DNA of 26,697 bases from DASQGA01 sp035535315 (GTDB lineage: Bacteria > Actinomycetota > Thermoleophilia > Gaiellales > Gaiellaceae): positions 1 to 26,697 of the forward strand of contig DATLQD010000141.1 of assembly GCA_035535315.1 (NCBI GenBank), written 5' to 3'. Of the stretch, positions 14,305-21,467 are shown piece by piece. Every line of letters begins with the position of its first letter. Position 1 is the stretch's first letter. The notes under the pieces are model-generated. The model was not told the origin of the DNA. It saw nothing but the letters and a program-made list of their open reading frames with translations, and did no database searches. Made by a program: the position numbers and the translations under genes.

Positions 14305-16415
14305 GGGATCTCCGCCCGGATCTGCGTACCGCGCCCGGGCACGCTTTCGACCTCGAGCCGGCCCGCGAGCGCCTCCACGCGGTCGACGAGGCCGCGGAGC
14401 CCGGAGCCCTGGGTCGGGTCGGCCCCACCGATGCCGTCGTCGGCTACCTCGACGATCGCTGCGCCGTTGCGCCGGGTGATGCTGACGCGCGCCGACGAGG
14501 CGTTCGCGTACTTGGCGATGTTGGCCAGAGACTCGGAGACCACGTAGTAGGCGGCTGCCTCGATCTGCTCGGGGAGGCGTTCCTCGAGGTTGGTCTCGAA
14601 CTCGACCGGGAGCGGTGTTCGACCGACGAGCGTCTCGAGGGCGGGCCCGAGTCCGCGATCCGTGAGGACGGCCGGGTGGATGCCGCGTGCGAGCTCTCGG
14701 AGCTCTTCGAGCGCGGCTGCAAGCTCCTGGCTCGCGCCGTCGAGAATCGTGCGCGCTGCCTCGGGGTCGGCCAACTTCGCTTGCGCGAGCCGCAGGCTGA
14801 GGGAGAGCGAGACGAGCCGCTGCTGGGCGCCGTCGTGGAGGTTCCGCTCCAGCCGCCGCCGCTCGTTATCGCCGGCCTCCACCATCCGGGCCCGCGACGC
14901 CTGAAGCTCTTCCAGCCGCTCACGGAGCGCCGCCTGCAAACGCTGGCGCTCGAGCTCCGAGGTGTGGCGCTCGGTGAAATCGCGGACGAGCATGACGACT
15001 TCATCTTCGCCGCCTGGGACGATGCGTGCCTCAAAGAAGCGAGGGAAGCCCTCCAGCTCGAGCTCGTACTCGAAGTCGACCGTGCGGGCAGCGCCCTGTG
15101 CGAGAGCATCCTCGATGCAGTTGAGCATGGGACCGGCAATCTCACGCGGAAGGATGTCCCTCACGTTCCGGCCGATCATCTGGTCGGGAGGTAGGACCAG
15201 ATCGCCCGTACGCTCTGCCTTGACCGCGAGGTAAGTGCCGTCCCGGGACACGCGGAACATGAGATCGGGCAAAGCGTTGATGACCGCCCGCAGGCGCGCC
15301 TCGGACTGCGTGAGCGCAGCCAGGCGCTGCTCGTTCTCAAGCGCAAGGCCCGCGGCGGCGACGACGGCATCCAGGAGCTCTGGGTCCTCGAGGAGGAAGG
15401 CGTCGTGAACGATCGCGGCGACGCGCTCGCCGTTTCGCTCGACGATCGTTGCGACGTTACGCCCGTCGGGAGAGGCGAGGGAAGGCAGGCGCCTGCCGTC
15501 AATGCGAACCCAGCTCTCCGACTCCGGTAGCCAGTAGGCAAGATTGACGGACGGGTCTCCGAGAGCCTGGGCGATCGCGTCGCGAAGCTCGCCCGGCCGG
15601 GCAGTCTGCCCCAGCGAGACGACGAGCTGGCCGACGTTCGCCAGGGCGAGCCGGCTGCGCAGGAGTCCTGCGAGAAACGCGAGCGGGACGAGGGCAAGAC
15701 CCGCCATGGTGGCCCAGAAGGCGTAGCGGCCGGCGTCCTCGTCGACGGTGCTCGCGACGAGCCAGATCGTCGTCAGCGCGGTCGCCAGAAGACCCGTGGC
15801 AAGCACGGGCCCGAGAACGCGCCGCGCGGCCGGCGTCGCCGCTCGCCACCGCTTCATGTAGACCCAGGCAACCAGGACGGCGATCACGACCCCGGCCACC
15901 CGACTCCCCAAGAGGATCCCGTCTGCAACGGTGTGGTTCTCGGACACGAGGATCTCGTTCGAAGGGCAGCCCGCGCAGCCGGGCGCCCGAGGGCGCTCGA
16001 AGAGGAGGTAGACGACCTGAACGACCGTCACTTCCAGGTAGGCGGCAGTCACGAGGAACCGCGCCAGGCGAGACTCGAGCGCGCCGCGCGGATAGGCAAG
16101 CAAGAGATGGACGAGGATCCCGAAGACGAGGTACTGCAGGATCTGGCCCAGGGTGAACGCGAAGGCCTGGTCCGCGGCAACCACGGCCCGGACGAACCAT
16201 GCGAGCCCGGCCGCCACCATCAGCGCACCGAAGAAGTTCGAAGGCCTGCGACTCCAGGCGATTAGGCCGCTGAAGGCGAACGACCACCCGACCAGGAGCG
16301 TGAGGATTCCGGTCATCAGGGGCGCCTCCTCGTGCTCACTCGCGAGGATGAGGGCGAAGGCGCCAAGACCCGTGAGCAGCGCGACAGGCCACAGCGCCGT
16401 CCTGAGGAGGCTCAT
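14295..16415 (-). CDS. Membrane sensor histidine kinase (NarL-partner, HisKA_3 type)
   Basis: This is a 706-aa sensor kinase. Residues 1-270 hold about seven or eight hydrophobic helices, an integral-membrane sensor module with an extracytoplasmic CAGCPSNEILVSENH loop that has two close cysteines. A GAF-like region follows (about 275-360), then a PAS domain (about 370-490, INALPDLMFRVSRDGTYLAV). A coiled helix leads to the HisKA_3 dimerisation domain with phospho-acceptor His527 in ERNLHDGAQQRL. The C-terminal HATPase has N box SLANIAKYANAS, G1 ADDGIGG and G2 GSGLRGLVDRV. It should phosphorylate the NarL-type regulator encoded immediately downstream. The ATG at 16415 is 6 bp after the stop of the receiver-only gene. 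The signal cannot be told from sequence. Confidence 0.93.
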   Translation of the reverse strand: MSLLRTALWPVALLTGLGAFALILASEHEEAPLMTGILTLLVGWSFAFSGLIAWSRRPSNFFGALMVAAGLAWFVRAVVAADQAFAFTLGQILQYLVFGILVHLLLAYPRGALESRLARFLVTAAYLEVTVVQVVYLLFERPRAPGCAGCPSNEILVSENHTVADGILLGSRVAGVVIAVLVAWVYMKRWRAATPAARRVLGPVLATGLLATALTTIWLVASTVDEDAGRYAFWATMAGLALVPLAFLAGLLRSRLALANVGQLVVSLGQTARPGELRDAIAQALGDPSVNLAYWLPESESWVRIDGRRLPSLASPDGRNVATIVERNGERVAAIVHDAFLLEDPELLDAVVAAAGLALENEQRLAALTQSEARLRAVINALPDLMFRVSRDGTYLAVKAERTGDLVLPPDQMIGRNVRDILPREIAGPMLNCIEDALAQGAARTVDFEYELELEGFPRFFEARIVPGGEDEVVMLVRDFTERHTSELERQRLQAALRERLEELQASRARMVEAGDNERRRLERNLHDGAQQRLVSLSLSLRLAQAKLADPEAARTILDGASQELAAALEELRELARGIHPAVLTDRGLGPALETLVGRTPLPVEFETNLEERLPEQIEAAAYYVVSESLANIAKYANASSARVSITRRNGAAIVEVADDGIGGADPTQGSGLRGLVDRVEALAGRLEVESVPGRGTQIRAEIPCE

Positions 16416-16421
16416 AGCGAC

Positions 16422-16772
16422 CTAGTTAAGCAGGGAGAGCAGCGCTGCGCCGGACAGCTCGGCCTTCGGCACGAACCCACGCGCACCGCTCTCCTCGACG
16501 AGCGTGCCGAAGTCCATGCGGTCCCGGCTCGAAGTCAGAATGACTGCCGGCGCGGCTCCGTTTAGTTCAGCGAGGCGCGCAGCGACTTCGAAGCCGTCCA
16601 GGTCGGGAAGCTGGACGTCAAGAAGGACGATCTGCGGGTGGAGCGCCGCAACTGCCTCGAGCGCGCTCGATCCGTCCTCGGCCTCACCCACCACGTCGAA
16701 CCCCTCGGACTCGAGGAGGACCCGCGCCGTGGCGCGAAAGCTCGGATGGTCGTCGACGATCAGCACACTCAT
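16422..16772 (-). CDS. Receiver-only (CheY-like) response regulator
   Basis: This is a 116-aa stand-alone receiver domain, MSVLIVDDHPSFRATARVLL, with acidic pocket Asp7-Asp8, phospho-acceptor Asp52 (VLLDVQLPDLDG), Thr/Ser in VILTSS and Lys in GFVPKAEL. There is no output domain: the stop follows SLLN directly. It is the first gene of a three-gene unit with the kinase and the NarL-type regulator. It may act as a phosphate sink, a phosphorelay intermediate or a modulator of the kinase; the sequence does not decide. The ATG at 16772 is the standard receiver start; the frame is open a little further upstream, but that extension would run through the inverted repeat. Confidence 0.88.
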   Translation of the reverse strand: MSVLIVDDHPSFRATARVLLESEGFDVVGEAEDGSSALEAVAALHPQIVLLDVQLPDLDGFEVAARLAELNGAAPAVILTSSRDRMDFGTLVEESGARGFVPKAELSGAALLSLLN

Positions 16773-16785
16773 GGCCACGTACCGA

Positions 16786-16830
16786 AGTGTGGCAGTGACT
16801 CTGCAGACCAGGAATACGGTTAGCCACACT
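16786..16830. promoter_or_regulatory. 8-bp inverted repeat upstream of the two-component operon
   Basis: AGTGTGGC (16786-16793) and GCCACACT (16823-16830) form a perfect 8-bp inverted repeat separated by 29 bp, 14 bp upstream of the ATG at 16772 on the minus strand. Between the arms lies TATTCC. A TTGTAA sits just outside the distal arm at a spacing (16 nt) that could make a weak promoter. It could be an operator for dimers, perhaps for the NarL-type regulator itself, or the base of an RNA stem. Confidence 0.35.
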
Positions 16831-16859
16831 GTTTACAAGCGGGGGAGAAGTCGTTTCGC

Positions 16860-17588
16860 TCACGTGTTAAGACGTTTCTTGAGCCAGAGCCCGTTCCGCA
16901 CCGCGTAGCCCTTCCAGTCGTTGTTGAAGTAGGCGTAAACATCAGCCTTGCCACTCCAGCGCGCGATGCGGAGCGCCCACTCCTCGAGCTCCCGCTCCGA
17001 GTAGTTGCCGTTCCGGCCCCGGTGGCCGTGGTGGAAGCGGAGGAACGTCCAATCGGCCGTCAGCTCGTGCGCCTGGAAGGGGCGGGCCGGATGGTCGCCG
17101 ATCACGAGCGCGACGCCTCGCTCGCGGAGGAGTGCGTAGACGTCGCCGGCGAACCAGCTCTCGTGCCGAAACTCGAAGCAGTGCCGGCCGGCGGGCAGCT
17201 GAGCGAGAGCGCCGCCGAGCCGGTCGTCGTCCCGCCGAAAGGTGCCGGGAAGCTGCCAGAGCACCGGGCCCATCTTTGGCGAGCTTGCGAGCGGCCCGAT
17301 CCGCTCGTAGAAGCGCTCGAGACCAGGCCCCAGGTCGGTGAGGCGCTTCACGTGGGTCAGGTAGCGGCTCGCCTTGACGGAGAAGACGAATCCCGGCGGA
17401 CTCTCCTCGACCCAACGGGTCACAGCCGAAGGACTCGGAAGCCGGTAGAAAGTGTTGTTGATCTCGACCGTGTCGAAGAGCGTCGCGTAGTGCTCCAGCC
17501 AACGGCGCGGAGGTAGCCCTTTCGGGTACACGCGCTCGCGCCAGTCCTGGTAGTTCCAGCCGGAGCAGCCGATCCGTATCTCTCCCAC
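16860..17588 (-). CDS. DUF72 (YecE-like) domain protein
   Basis: This is a 242-aa protein of the DUF72/YecE family, a TIM-barrel-like fold whose biochemical role is not established. The hallmark opening IRIGCSGWNYQDWRERVYP is present. So are the YATLFDTVEINNTFYRLPS segment, the FSVKASRYLTHVKRL strand, the PVLWQLP motif, and the conserved C-terminal YAYFNNDWKGYAVRN. The length is usual for the family. The GTG at 17588 gives the canonical N-terminus. A TACAAC hexamer 6 nt upstream (17595-17600, minus strand) may be the -10, which would make the transcript leaderless. The small acidic gene upstream ends 29 bp before this start. Confidence 0.92.
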   Translation of the reverse strand: MGEIRIGCSGWNYQDWRERVYPKGLPPRRWLEHYATLFDTVEINNTFYRLPSPSAVTRWVEESPPGFVFSVKASRYLTHVKRLTDLGPGLERFYERIGPLASSPKMGPVLWQLPGTFRRDDDRLGGALAQLPAGRHCFEFRHESWFAGDVYALLRERGVALVIGDHPARPFQAHELTADWTFLRFHHGHRGRNGNYSERELEEWALRIARWSGKADVYAYFNNDWKGYAVRNGLWLKKRLNT

Positions 17589-17617
17589 ACGGCGGTTGTA
17601 CCGCGCCGTCGCGGACG

Positions 17618-17974
17618 CTAGTCGAGCTCCAAACCGAAGCGGGGCAGCCGTTTTCGGACGAGGTCGTCGAAGACGAGTCGGTATTCCTCGGCCGCCTCCT
17701 CGTCGAGCGACTCCGCGAAGGCATCTCGCATGTCGACAAGTGCCTCACGGCCCGTGTCCACGAGGTCGAGGAACTCTCCGTAGCGCTCCTCGGCTTCGTC
17801 CCGACCTGCGCCGTCGTAGGCCGAAAGCGCCTCCTCGACCTCGGCGAGCAGCTCGGCCTGGTCCTCGCGGAAGAGCGCCAGCTGGCGCTCGGCCAACTCC
17901 TGGAAGCGGCCGGATGGGCTCAGCGGGTGATCTCCTCGTAGACGGCCTCGTGCGCCGCCGCCGCTGCTTCCCAC
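17618..17974 (-). CDS. Small acidic helical protein, function unknown
   Basis: I recognise no family. From about LAERQLALFREDQAELL to the end (FGLELD) the protein is almost all predicted helix and strongly acidic, with heptad-like Leu/Ala spacing. This suggests a helical bundle or coiled coil of about 95 residues. The start is uncertain. The GTG at 17974 gives 118 aa but overlaps the glycosyltransferase by 55 bp and adds a Gly-rich low-complexity head. The TTG at 17896 gives 92 aa with an AGGAG touching it. A CTG inside a CTGA overlap with the upstream stop, with GGAG 8 nt before it, would fit coupled translation best but is non-standard. The gene lies between a glycosyltransferase and DUF72 in one direction. 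Confidence 0.6.
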   Translation of the reverse strand: MGSSGGGARGRLRGDHPLSPSGRFQELAERQLALFREDQAELLAEVEEALSAYDGAGRDEAEERYGEFLDLVDTGREALVDMRDAFAESLDEEAAEEYRLVFDDLVRKRLPRFGLELD

Positions 17975-18972
17975 GTGAGCTCGGCGGCGGCGCGGCGTGC
18001 ACCCTCTCGCGCCAAGGCGAGCGCATCGGTGTCCTCGAGCAGCCGCCCCGCTGCTACCGCAAGTGCCTCACGGTCGTTCGCGGGAACGACGGCCCCCGCG
18101 CCGAAGCGGCGGACGGGCTCGGCCATCCCACCCACGTCGTAGGTCACCGTCGGCACGCCGGACCCGAGGGCGCGCAGGAGCGCGCCGCTCTGGTCGATCT
18201 CCTGCCGGTAGGCGAAGACCGCGACCGTGGCCCGGTGCAGGGCGTCGTCGAGCTCAGAGTCATCGAGATAGCCGAGCCGCCATTCGATATCGGGCCGGTT
18301 GCGCCAGCGCGAAACGTCCATGGCGGGATCCCCGGCGACAATCGTGCGGGCGCCGAGTCGCGCGGCTGCCTCGAGGACGTGGTCGAGCTGCTTGTACGGC
18401 TGGATGACGCCGACGACGAGGATCGTCCTCCCGTCGTCTTCGTACGCCGTCGAGCCCGGAAAGACGGGGTGGGGGATGACGCGGGTCAGGTCGCGCTCGA
18501 CGCCCACCTCGTCGACGAGACGGTTTCGCCCGTGCTCGCTGTGGACGATCACACGGTCGAACCGGCCGTAGAGGCGGCGCCAGTGGTCGGGCCTCGAGGC
18601 CCAACGTCTCGGGAGGACGTCGTGCGCGGTGATCACCGAAGGCCCATCGAGCGGAAGCAGGCGCAGATCTGCGGGCGGGAGCGGTGCCCACTGGATGTGC
18701 AGCACGTCCGTGCGAAGGCGTCGGAGCCGCGCCAGGCCCACAAGGTGCTCCGCGGCGCGGACGGGGAGTCGCAGCCTCGAACGGCCGAAGAGCCTGGAGC
18801 TGACGGGGTAGAAGAGCTCACGGCGCCGGTACCCCTCGGGGGCGGGCACCTGGCCGAAGCGAAACCGCGACGTCACCAGCTCGACGTCGAGCCCGCGGCG
18901 GGCAAGCGCCGACGCGAGCGCGTGGTCGTACGGGATCGTGAACGCTCCAGGGTCGACAAGCGTGACGCGCAC
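17920..18972 (-). CDS. Glycosyltransferase (GT-B fold, GT4-like)
   Basis: This is a 350-aa two-domain glycosyltransferase. The N-terminal domain begins MRVTLVDPGAFTIPYDHALA and contains DVLHIQWAPLP, SVITAHDVLPRRW and VIVHSEHGRNRLV, all typical of the acceptor side of GT4-type enzymes. The C-terminal nucleotide-sugar domain has TILVVGVIQPYKQLDHVLEA, GYLDDSELDDAL and the QSGALLRALGSGVPTV loop that contacts the donor. No signal peptide or membrane helix is seen. The substrate is unknown; it may act on a cell-surface glycan or glycolipid. The frame is open far upstream, but homology starts at the GTG at 18972, 6 nt after a TACTGT hexamer. It is divergent from the next gene with only 21 bp between starts. 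Confidence 0.9.
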   Translation of the reverse strand: MRVTLVDPGAFTIPYDHALASALARRGLDVELVTSRFRFGQVPAPEGYRRRELFYPVSSRLFGRSRLRLPVRAAEHLVGLARLRRLRTDVLHIQWAPLPPADLRLLPLDGPSVITAHDVLPRRWASRPDHWRRLYGRFDRVIVHSEHGRNRLVDEVGVERDLTRVIPHPVFPGSTAYEDDGRTILVVGVIQPYKQLDHVLEAAARLGARTIVAGDPAMDVSRWRNRPDIEWRLGYLDDSELDDALHRATVAVFAYRQEIDQSGALLRALGSGVPTVTYDVGGMAEPVRRFGAGAVVPANDREALAVAAGRLLEDTDALALAREGARRAAAELTWEAAAAAHEAVYEEITR

Positions 18973-18977
18973 CGCCC

Positions 18978-18984
18978 TACAGTA
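18978..18984. promoter_or_regulatory. Overlapping bidirectional -10 element (TACAGTA)
   Basis: On the plus strand TACAGT (18978-18983) precedes the ATG at 18994 by 10 nt. On the minus strand TACTGT (18984-18979) precedes the GTG at 18972 by 6 nt. Both TANNNT hexamers share five of their six base pairs. The whole gap between the two start codons is 21 bp, so both promoters must overlap. Confidence 0.5.
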
Positions 18985-18993
18985 ATCGCGGCC

Positions 18994-19746
18994 ATGAGTC
19001 TCCTCGTCCGAACGTGGAACGTCTTCCACGGCCGCACTTCGCCTCCGTCGAGCGCCCTCCACCTGGAGGAAATGGTTCGAACGGTGGTCGAGGACGGCCC
19101 AGACGTGGTCGCATTCCAGGAGGTTCCGGTCTGGGCGCTCGACCGGCTCGGAGCGTGGAGCGGCATGACGGTCTTCCCCGCCGTCGCGATGTTGCCGCTC
19201 GGGGGTCCGCTCGCACGGAGGCTCACCGAGCGGAACCCACAACGCTTGCGATCCCTCCTCACCGGCCAGGCGAACGCCCTGCTCCTCTCCAGCCGGCTCG
19301 AACTCGTCGGCAGGCAGCGAATCATTCGCTTGAACCCGGGGTCCTTCAGATCGGCAGAGGGGCGCGCCCGTAGGCTCTCGCTCCGCGAGCGCCTCGACTG
19401 GGCCTGGAACCGCCGTGTCTGCCAGGCTGTCAACGTGCGGGAGCGAAAGCGTGTGATCGTCGTCGCGAATCTCCACGCGACCAAGGATCACTCCCTCGCG
19501 GCGGCCGAAGCCGACCGGCTCGCTCGGTTGTGGCCCCCCGAAGCGCCCACGATCCTGTGCGGCGACTTCAACGCCCGGGGCCACTCCCTGGTCGGCTTCT
19601 CGGAGCCTCTGGACGGCATCGACCAGATCCTCGTGCGGGGTCTCGAGTTCGAGCGCGGGCCCAGTCGCTGGCCCGTGGAGCAGCGGCGGACCGAGGACGG
19701 CGCGCTCCTCTCCGATCATGCGCCGGTCGAGGCGGTGGTCGCATAG
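18994..19746 (+). CDS. Endonuclease/exonuclease/phosphatase-fold protein
   Basis: This is a 250-aa member of the EEP (DNase I-like) superfamily of metal-dependent phosphodiesterases and phosphatases. The catalytic signature is complete: Asn in RTWNVFHG near the N-terminus, Glu in VVAFQEVP near residue 42, the His in VVANLHATKDHS, Asp and Asn in LCGDFNARG, and the terminal SDHAPVEAVV. There is no signal peptide, so it is probably cytoplasmic. The substrate (nucleic acid, sugar phosphate or lipid phosphate) cannot be told from sequence. The start ATG at 18994 fits the family N-terminus and has a candidate -10 10 nt upstream. The stop TAG at 19744-19746 overlaps the apparent beginning of the aminotransferase gene. 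Confidence 0.88.
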   Translation: MSLLVRTWNVFHGRTSPPSSALHLEEMVRTVVEDGPDVVAFQEVPVWALDRLGAWSGMTVFPAVAMLPLGGPLARRLTERNPQRLRSLLTGQANALLLSSRLELVGRQRIIRLNPGSFRSAEGRARRLSLRERLDWAWNRRVCQAVNVRERKRVIVVANLHATKDHSLAAAEADRLARLWPPEAPTILCGDFNARGHSLVGFSEPLDGIDQILVRGLEFERGPSRWPVEQRRTEDGALLSDHAPVEAVVA

Positions 19747-20828
19747 ACCTCGCGGCCGTCCGCGCCGAGCTGCCCGTGCTCGAGCGGCTCGCGTATCTGA
19801 ATACGGGCACGTTCGGGCCACTCCCGCAGAGAACGGTGGACCTGGTCGTGCGCTGGCAGAAGCGCGTGCTCGTCGAGGGTCGGTCGAGCCTCGCGCTCTG
19901 GGACGAGTCCAAAGAGATCAGAAGCGACCTGCGCGCAGCGCTCGCGAGCACGATCGGGGCGGACTCGGATTCACTTGCCCTGACGACGTCGACGACGGAG
20001 GGCTGCGACGTCGTGCTCTCGGGGCTCCAGGTAGGCCCGGAGGACGAGGTCGTCACGACCGACCTCGAGCATCCCGGCCTTCTCGGCGCCCTCCACGTCT
20101 CACCCGCGCAGGTGCGGGTCGCCCGCCTCCAGGACAGGCCCGCGTCGGAAGCGCTTGCAGCAATCGAGGCGGAGCTGTCCGCCCGCACCCGCCTCGTTGC
20201 CCTCTCGCACGTTGCCTGGACGACTGGAGCGGTCCTTCCCGTCGCCGAGCTCGCAGGCCGCAGCTTTCGGCTCCTGGTGGACGGCGCCCAGTCGGTGGGG
20301 GCAGTTCCCGTCGACGTCCGCTCTCTCGGCTGCGACTTCTACACCGTGTCCGGCCAGAAGTGGCTCCTCGGCCCGGATACGACCGGAGCACTCTACGTCC
20401 GTCCTGACCGGGTGGAGGAGCTCGCCCTGACCGCCCCGTCCTACCTCTCGTGGGAGGACACCACCGCGCTCGTGCCGTGGCCCGATGCTAGGCGGTTCGA
20501 GTCAGTGTGGATCGGGCCGGGGCCCCTGGCCGGCTTGCTGGCGTCGATCCACTTCGCCGAGGAGGTAGGCGACGAACGCTTCGCGCGTGCGCGTGAGACC
20601 GCGGAAGCGTGTCGCGAGCTCTGCGAGGCCAAGGCGGAGATGATCACCGAGCCCGGCCAGGCGACGATCGTGTCCTTTCGGCCAAAAGGTGACGCTGCCG
20701 AGCTCGTCGCCGGACTTGCCGATCGCGGCGTCGTTGTCCGCGACCTGCCGGGCCTCGGCTGGGTCCGGGCTTCGTGCGGCTTCTGGACGAGCCCGGAAGA
20801 CCTCGAGCGACTCGCCGCCGGTCTCTAG
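19743..20828 (+). CDS. Class V aminotransferase-fold PLP-dependent enzyme
   Basis: This is a fold-type I PLP enzyme of the class V aminotransferase / cysteine desulfurase / isopenicillin N epimerase-like group. It has a YLNTGTFGPLP N-terminal segment, TTSTTEGCDVVLSGL for phosphate binding, DLEHPG, a SHVAWTTGAVLPV strand, the PLP Asp in LLVDGAQSVGAVPVDV, and the Schiff-base Lys in TVSGQKWLLGPDTTGALYV. The substrate is unknown. The start is abnormal. Homology (DLAAVRAELPVLERLAYLN) begins right at the upstream stop, where the only in-frame codon is ATA at 19743, overlapping as ATAG. The first canonical start downstream is GTG 19776, which drops 11 residues. Upstream GTGs (19557, 19530) lie deep in the previous gene. 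I give 19743 as the coding start implied by homology, not as proven initiation. Confidence 0.87.
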   Translation: MDLAAVRAELPVLERLAYLNTGTFGPLPQRTVDLVVRWQKRVLVEGRSSLALWDESKEIRSDLRAALASTIGADSDSLALTTSTTEGCDVVLSGLQVGPEDEVVTTDLEHPGLLGALHVSPAQVRVARLQDRPASEALAAIEAELSARTRLVALSHVAWTTGAVLPVAELAGRSFRLLVDGAQSVGAVPVDVRSLGCDFYTVSGQKWLLGPDTTGALYVRPDRVEELALTAPSYLSWEDTTALVPWPDARRFESVWIGPGPLAGLLASIHFAEEVGDERFARARETAEACRELCEAKAEMITEPGQATIVSFRPKGDAAELVAGLADRGVVVRDLPGLGWVRASCGFWTSPEDLERLAAGL

Positions 20829-20830
20829 GC

Positions 20831-21406
20831 CTAGCCGCCGCCTGCTTCCGTCCGGAGGCCGAGCTCGGCGGCGATCGGACGCATCGACTCGACCACGTTC
20901 CTGATGTGGTCGTCGAGCTCGACGCCGAGGCCCTCGGCGCCCGCGTAGACCTCGTCGCGATGCACCCCCGCGGCGAACGACGGCTGCTTCAGTTTCTTCT
21001 TGACGGACTTCGGCTCGAGAGTCGCGATCCCGTCGGGGCGAACGAGCCCGCAGGCGTGCACGAAGCCCGCCAGCTCGTCACAGGCGAAGAGCGTCTTTTT
21101 GAGCGGCGTGTCTCGCGGGATCGCCAGGTGCTCGGCGTGCGAGAGCACCGCTTCGACGAGCTCCTCGGGATAGCCCTCATTGCGCAGGATCGGGGCCCCG
21201 TCCTGCGGATGCTTGTCGAGCGTCGGATGGATCTCATAGTCGAAGTCGTGGAGGAGGGCCGTCGCCCGCCAGAGCTCCTCGTCCGCACCAAAGCGCCGGG
21301 CGTATCCCCCCACGGCAGCCTCGACCGCGAGGGCGTGCCGGCGCAGTGGCTCGGCCTGCGTATACCGGGTCAGCGTCTCCCAGGCGCGGTCTCTCGTTAC
21401 GTCCAT
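20831..21406 (-). CDS. HD-domain hydrolase (COG2316-like)
   Basis: This is a 191-aa HD-superfamily protein. The metal-binding residues are visible: His in LRRHALAVEAAV, the HD pair in ATALLHDFDYEIHP, a further His in VLSHAEHLAIPRD, and Asp in LFACDELAGFVHACGLVRP. The C-terminal part (SVKKKLKQPSFAAGVHRDEV) is typical of the small HD hydrolases related to COG2316. The substrate is unknown; a nucleotide or phosphate ester is likely. The ATG at 21406 has TATCCT 10 nt upstream on its strand and no Shine-Dalgarno sequence. It is divergent from murA across 61 bp and convergent with the aminotransferase, with 2 bp between stops. Confidence 0.88.
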   Translation of the reverse strand: MDVTRDRAWETLTRYTQAEPLRRHALAVEAAVGGYARRFGADEELWRATALLHDFDYEIHPTLDKHPQDGAPILRNEGYPEELVEAVLSHAEHLAIPRDTPLKKTLFACDELAGFVHACGLVRPDGIATLEPKSVKKKLKQPSFAAGVHRDEVYAGAEGLGVELDDHIRNVVESMRPIAAELGLRTEAGGG

Positions 21407-21416
21407 ACGGGCGGCT

Positions 21417-21422
21417 AGGATA
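21417..21422 (-). promoter_or_regulatory. Candidate -10 element for the HD hydrolase gene (TATCCT)
   Basis: On the minus strand TATCCT is followed by 10 nt and the ATG at 21406. This is near-leaderless geometry; no -35 is recognised. Confidence 0.4.
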
Positions 21423-21439
21423 ACCCGCCTCGCCCGGCT

Positions 21440-21445
21440 TACCTT
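21440..21445 (+). promoter_or_regulatory. Candidate -10 element for murA (TACCTT)
   Basis: TACCTT lies 22 nt upstream of the murA ATG. Transcription would begin near 21452 and give a leader of about 15 nt that includes a Shine-Dalgarno sequence. This contrasts with the neighbouring genes. Confidence 0.35.
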
Positions 21446-21457
21446 GTCCGGGTGAAG

Positions 21458-21465
21458 AGGAAGGG
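21458..21465 (+). promoter_or_regulatory. Shine-Dalgarno sequence of murA (AGGAAGGG)
   Basis: This purine-rich box, with AGGA 6 nt before the ATG at 21468, is the clearest ribosome-binding site in the window. It decides the murA start over the in-frame GTG at 21483. Confidence 0.6.
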
Positions 21466-21467
21466 TC

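Noticed and set aside
17596..18993. Plus-strand open frame running into the EEP gene from upstream
   Set aside because: Its sequence is the antisense of the small acidic protein and the glycosyltransferase; EEP homology starts only at 18994.
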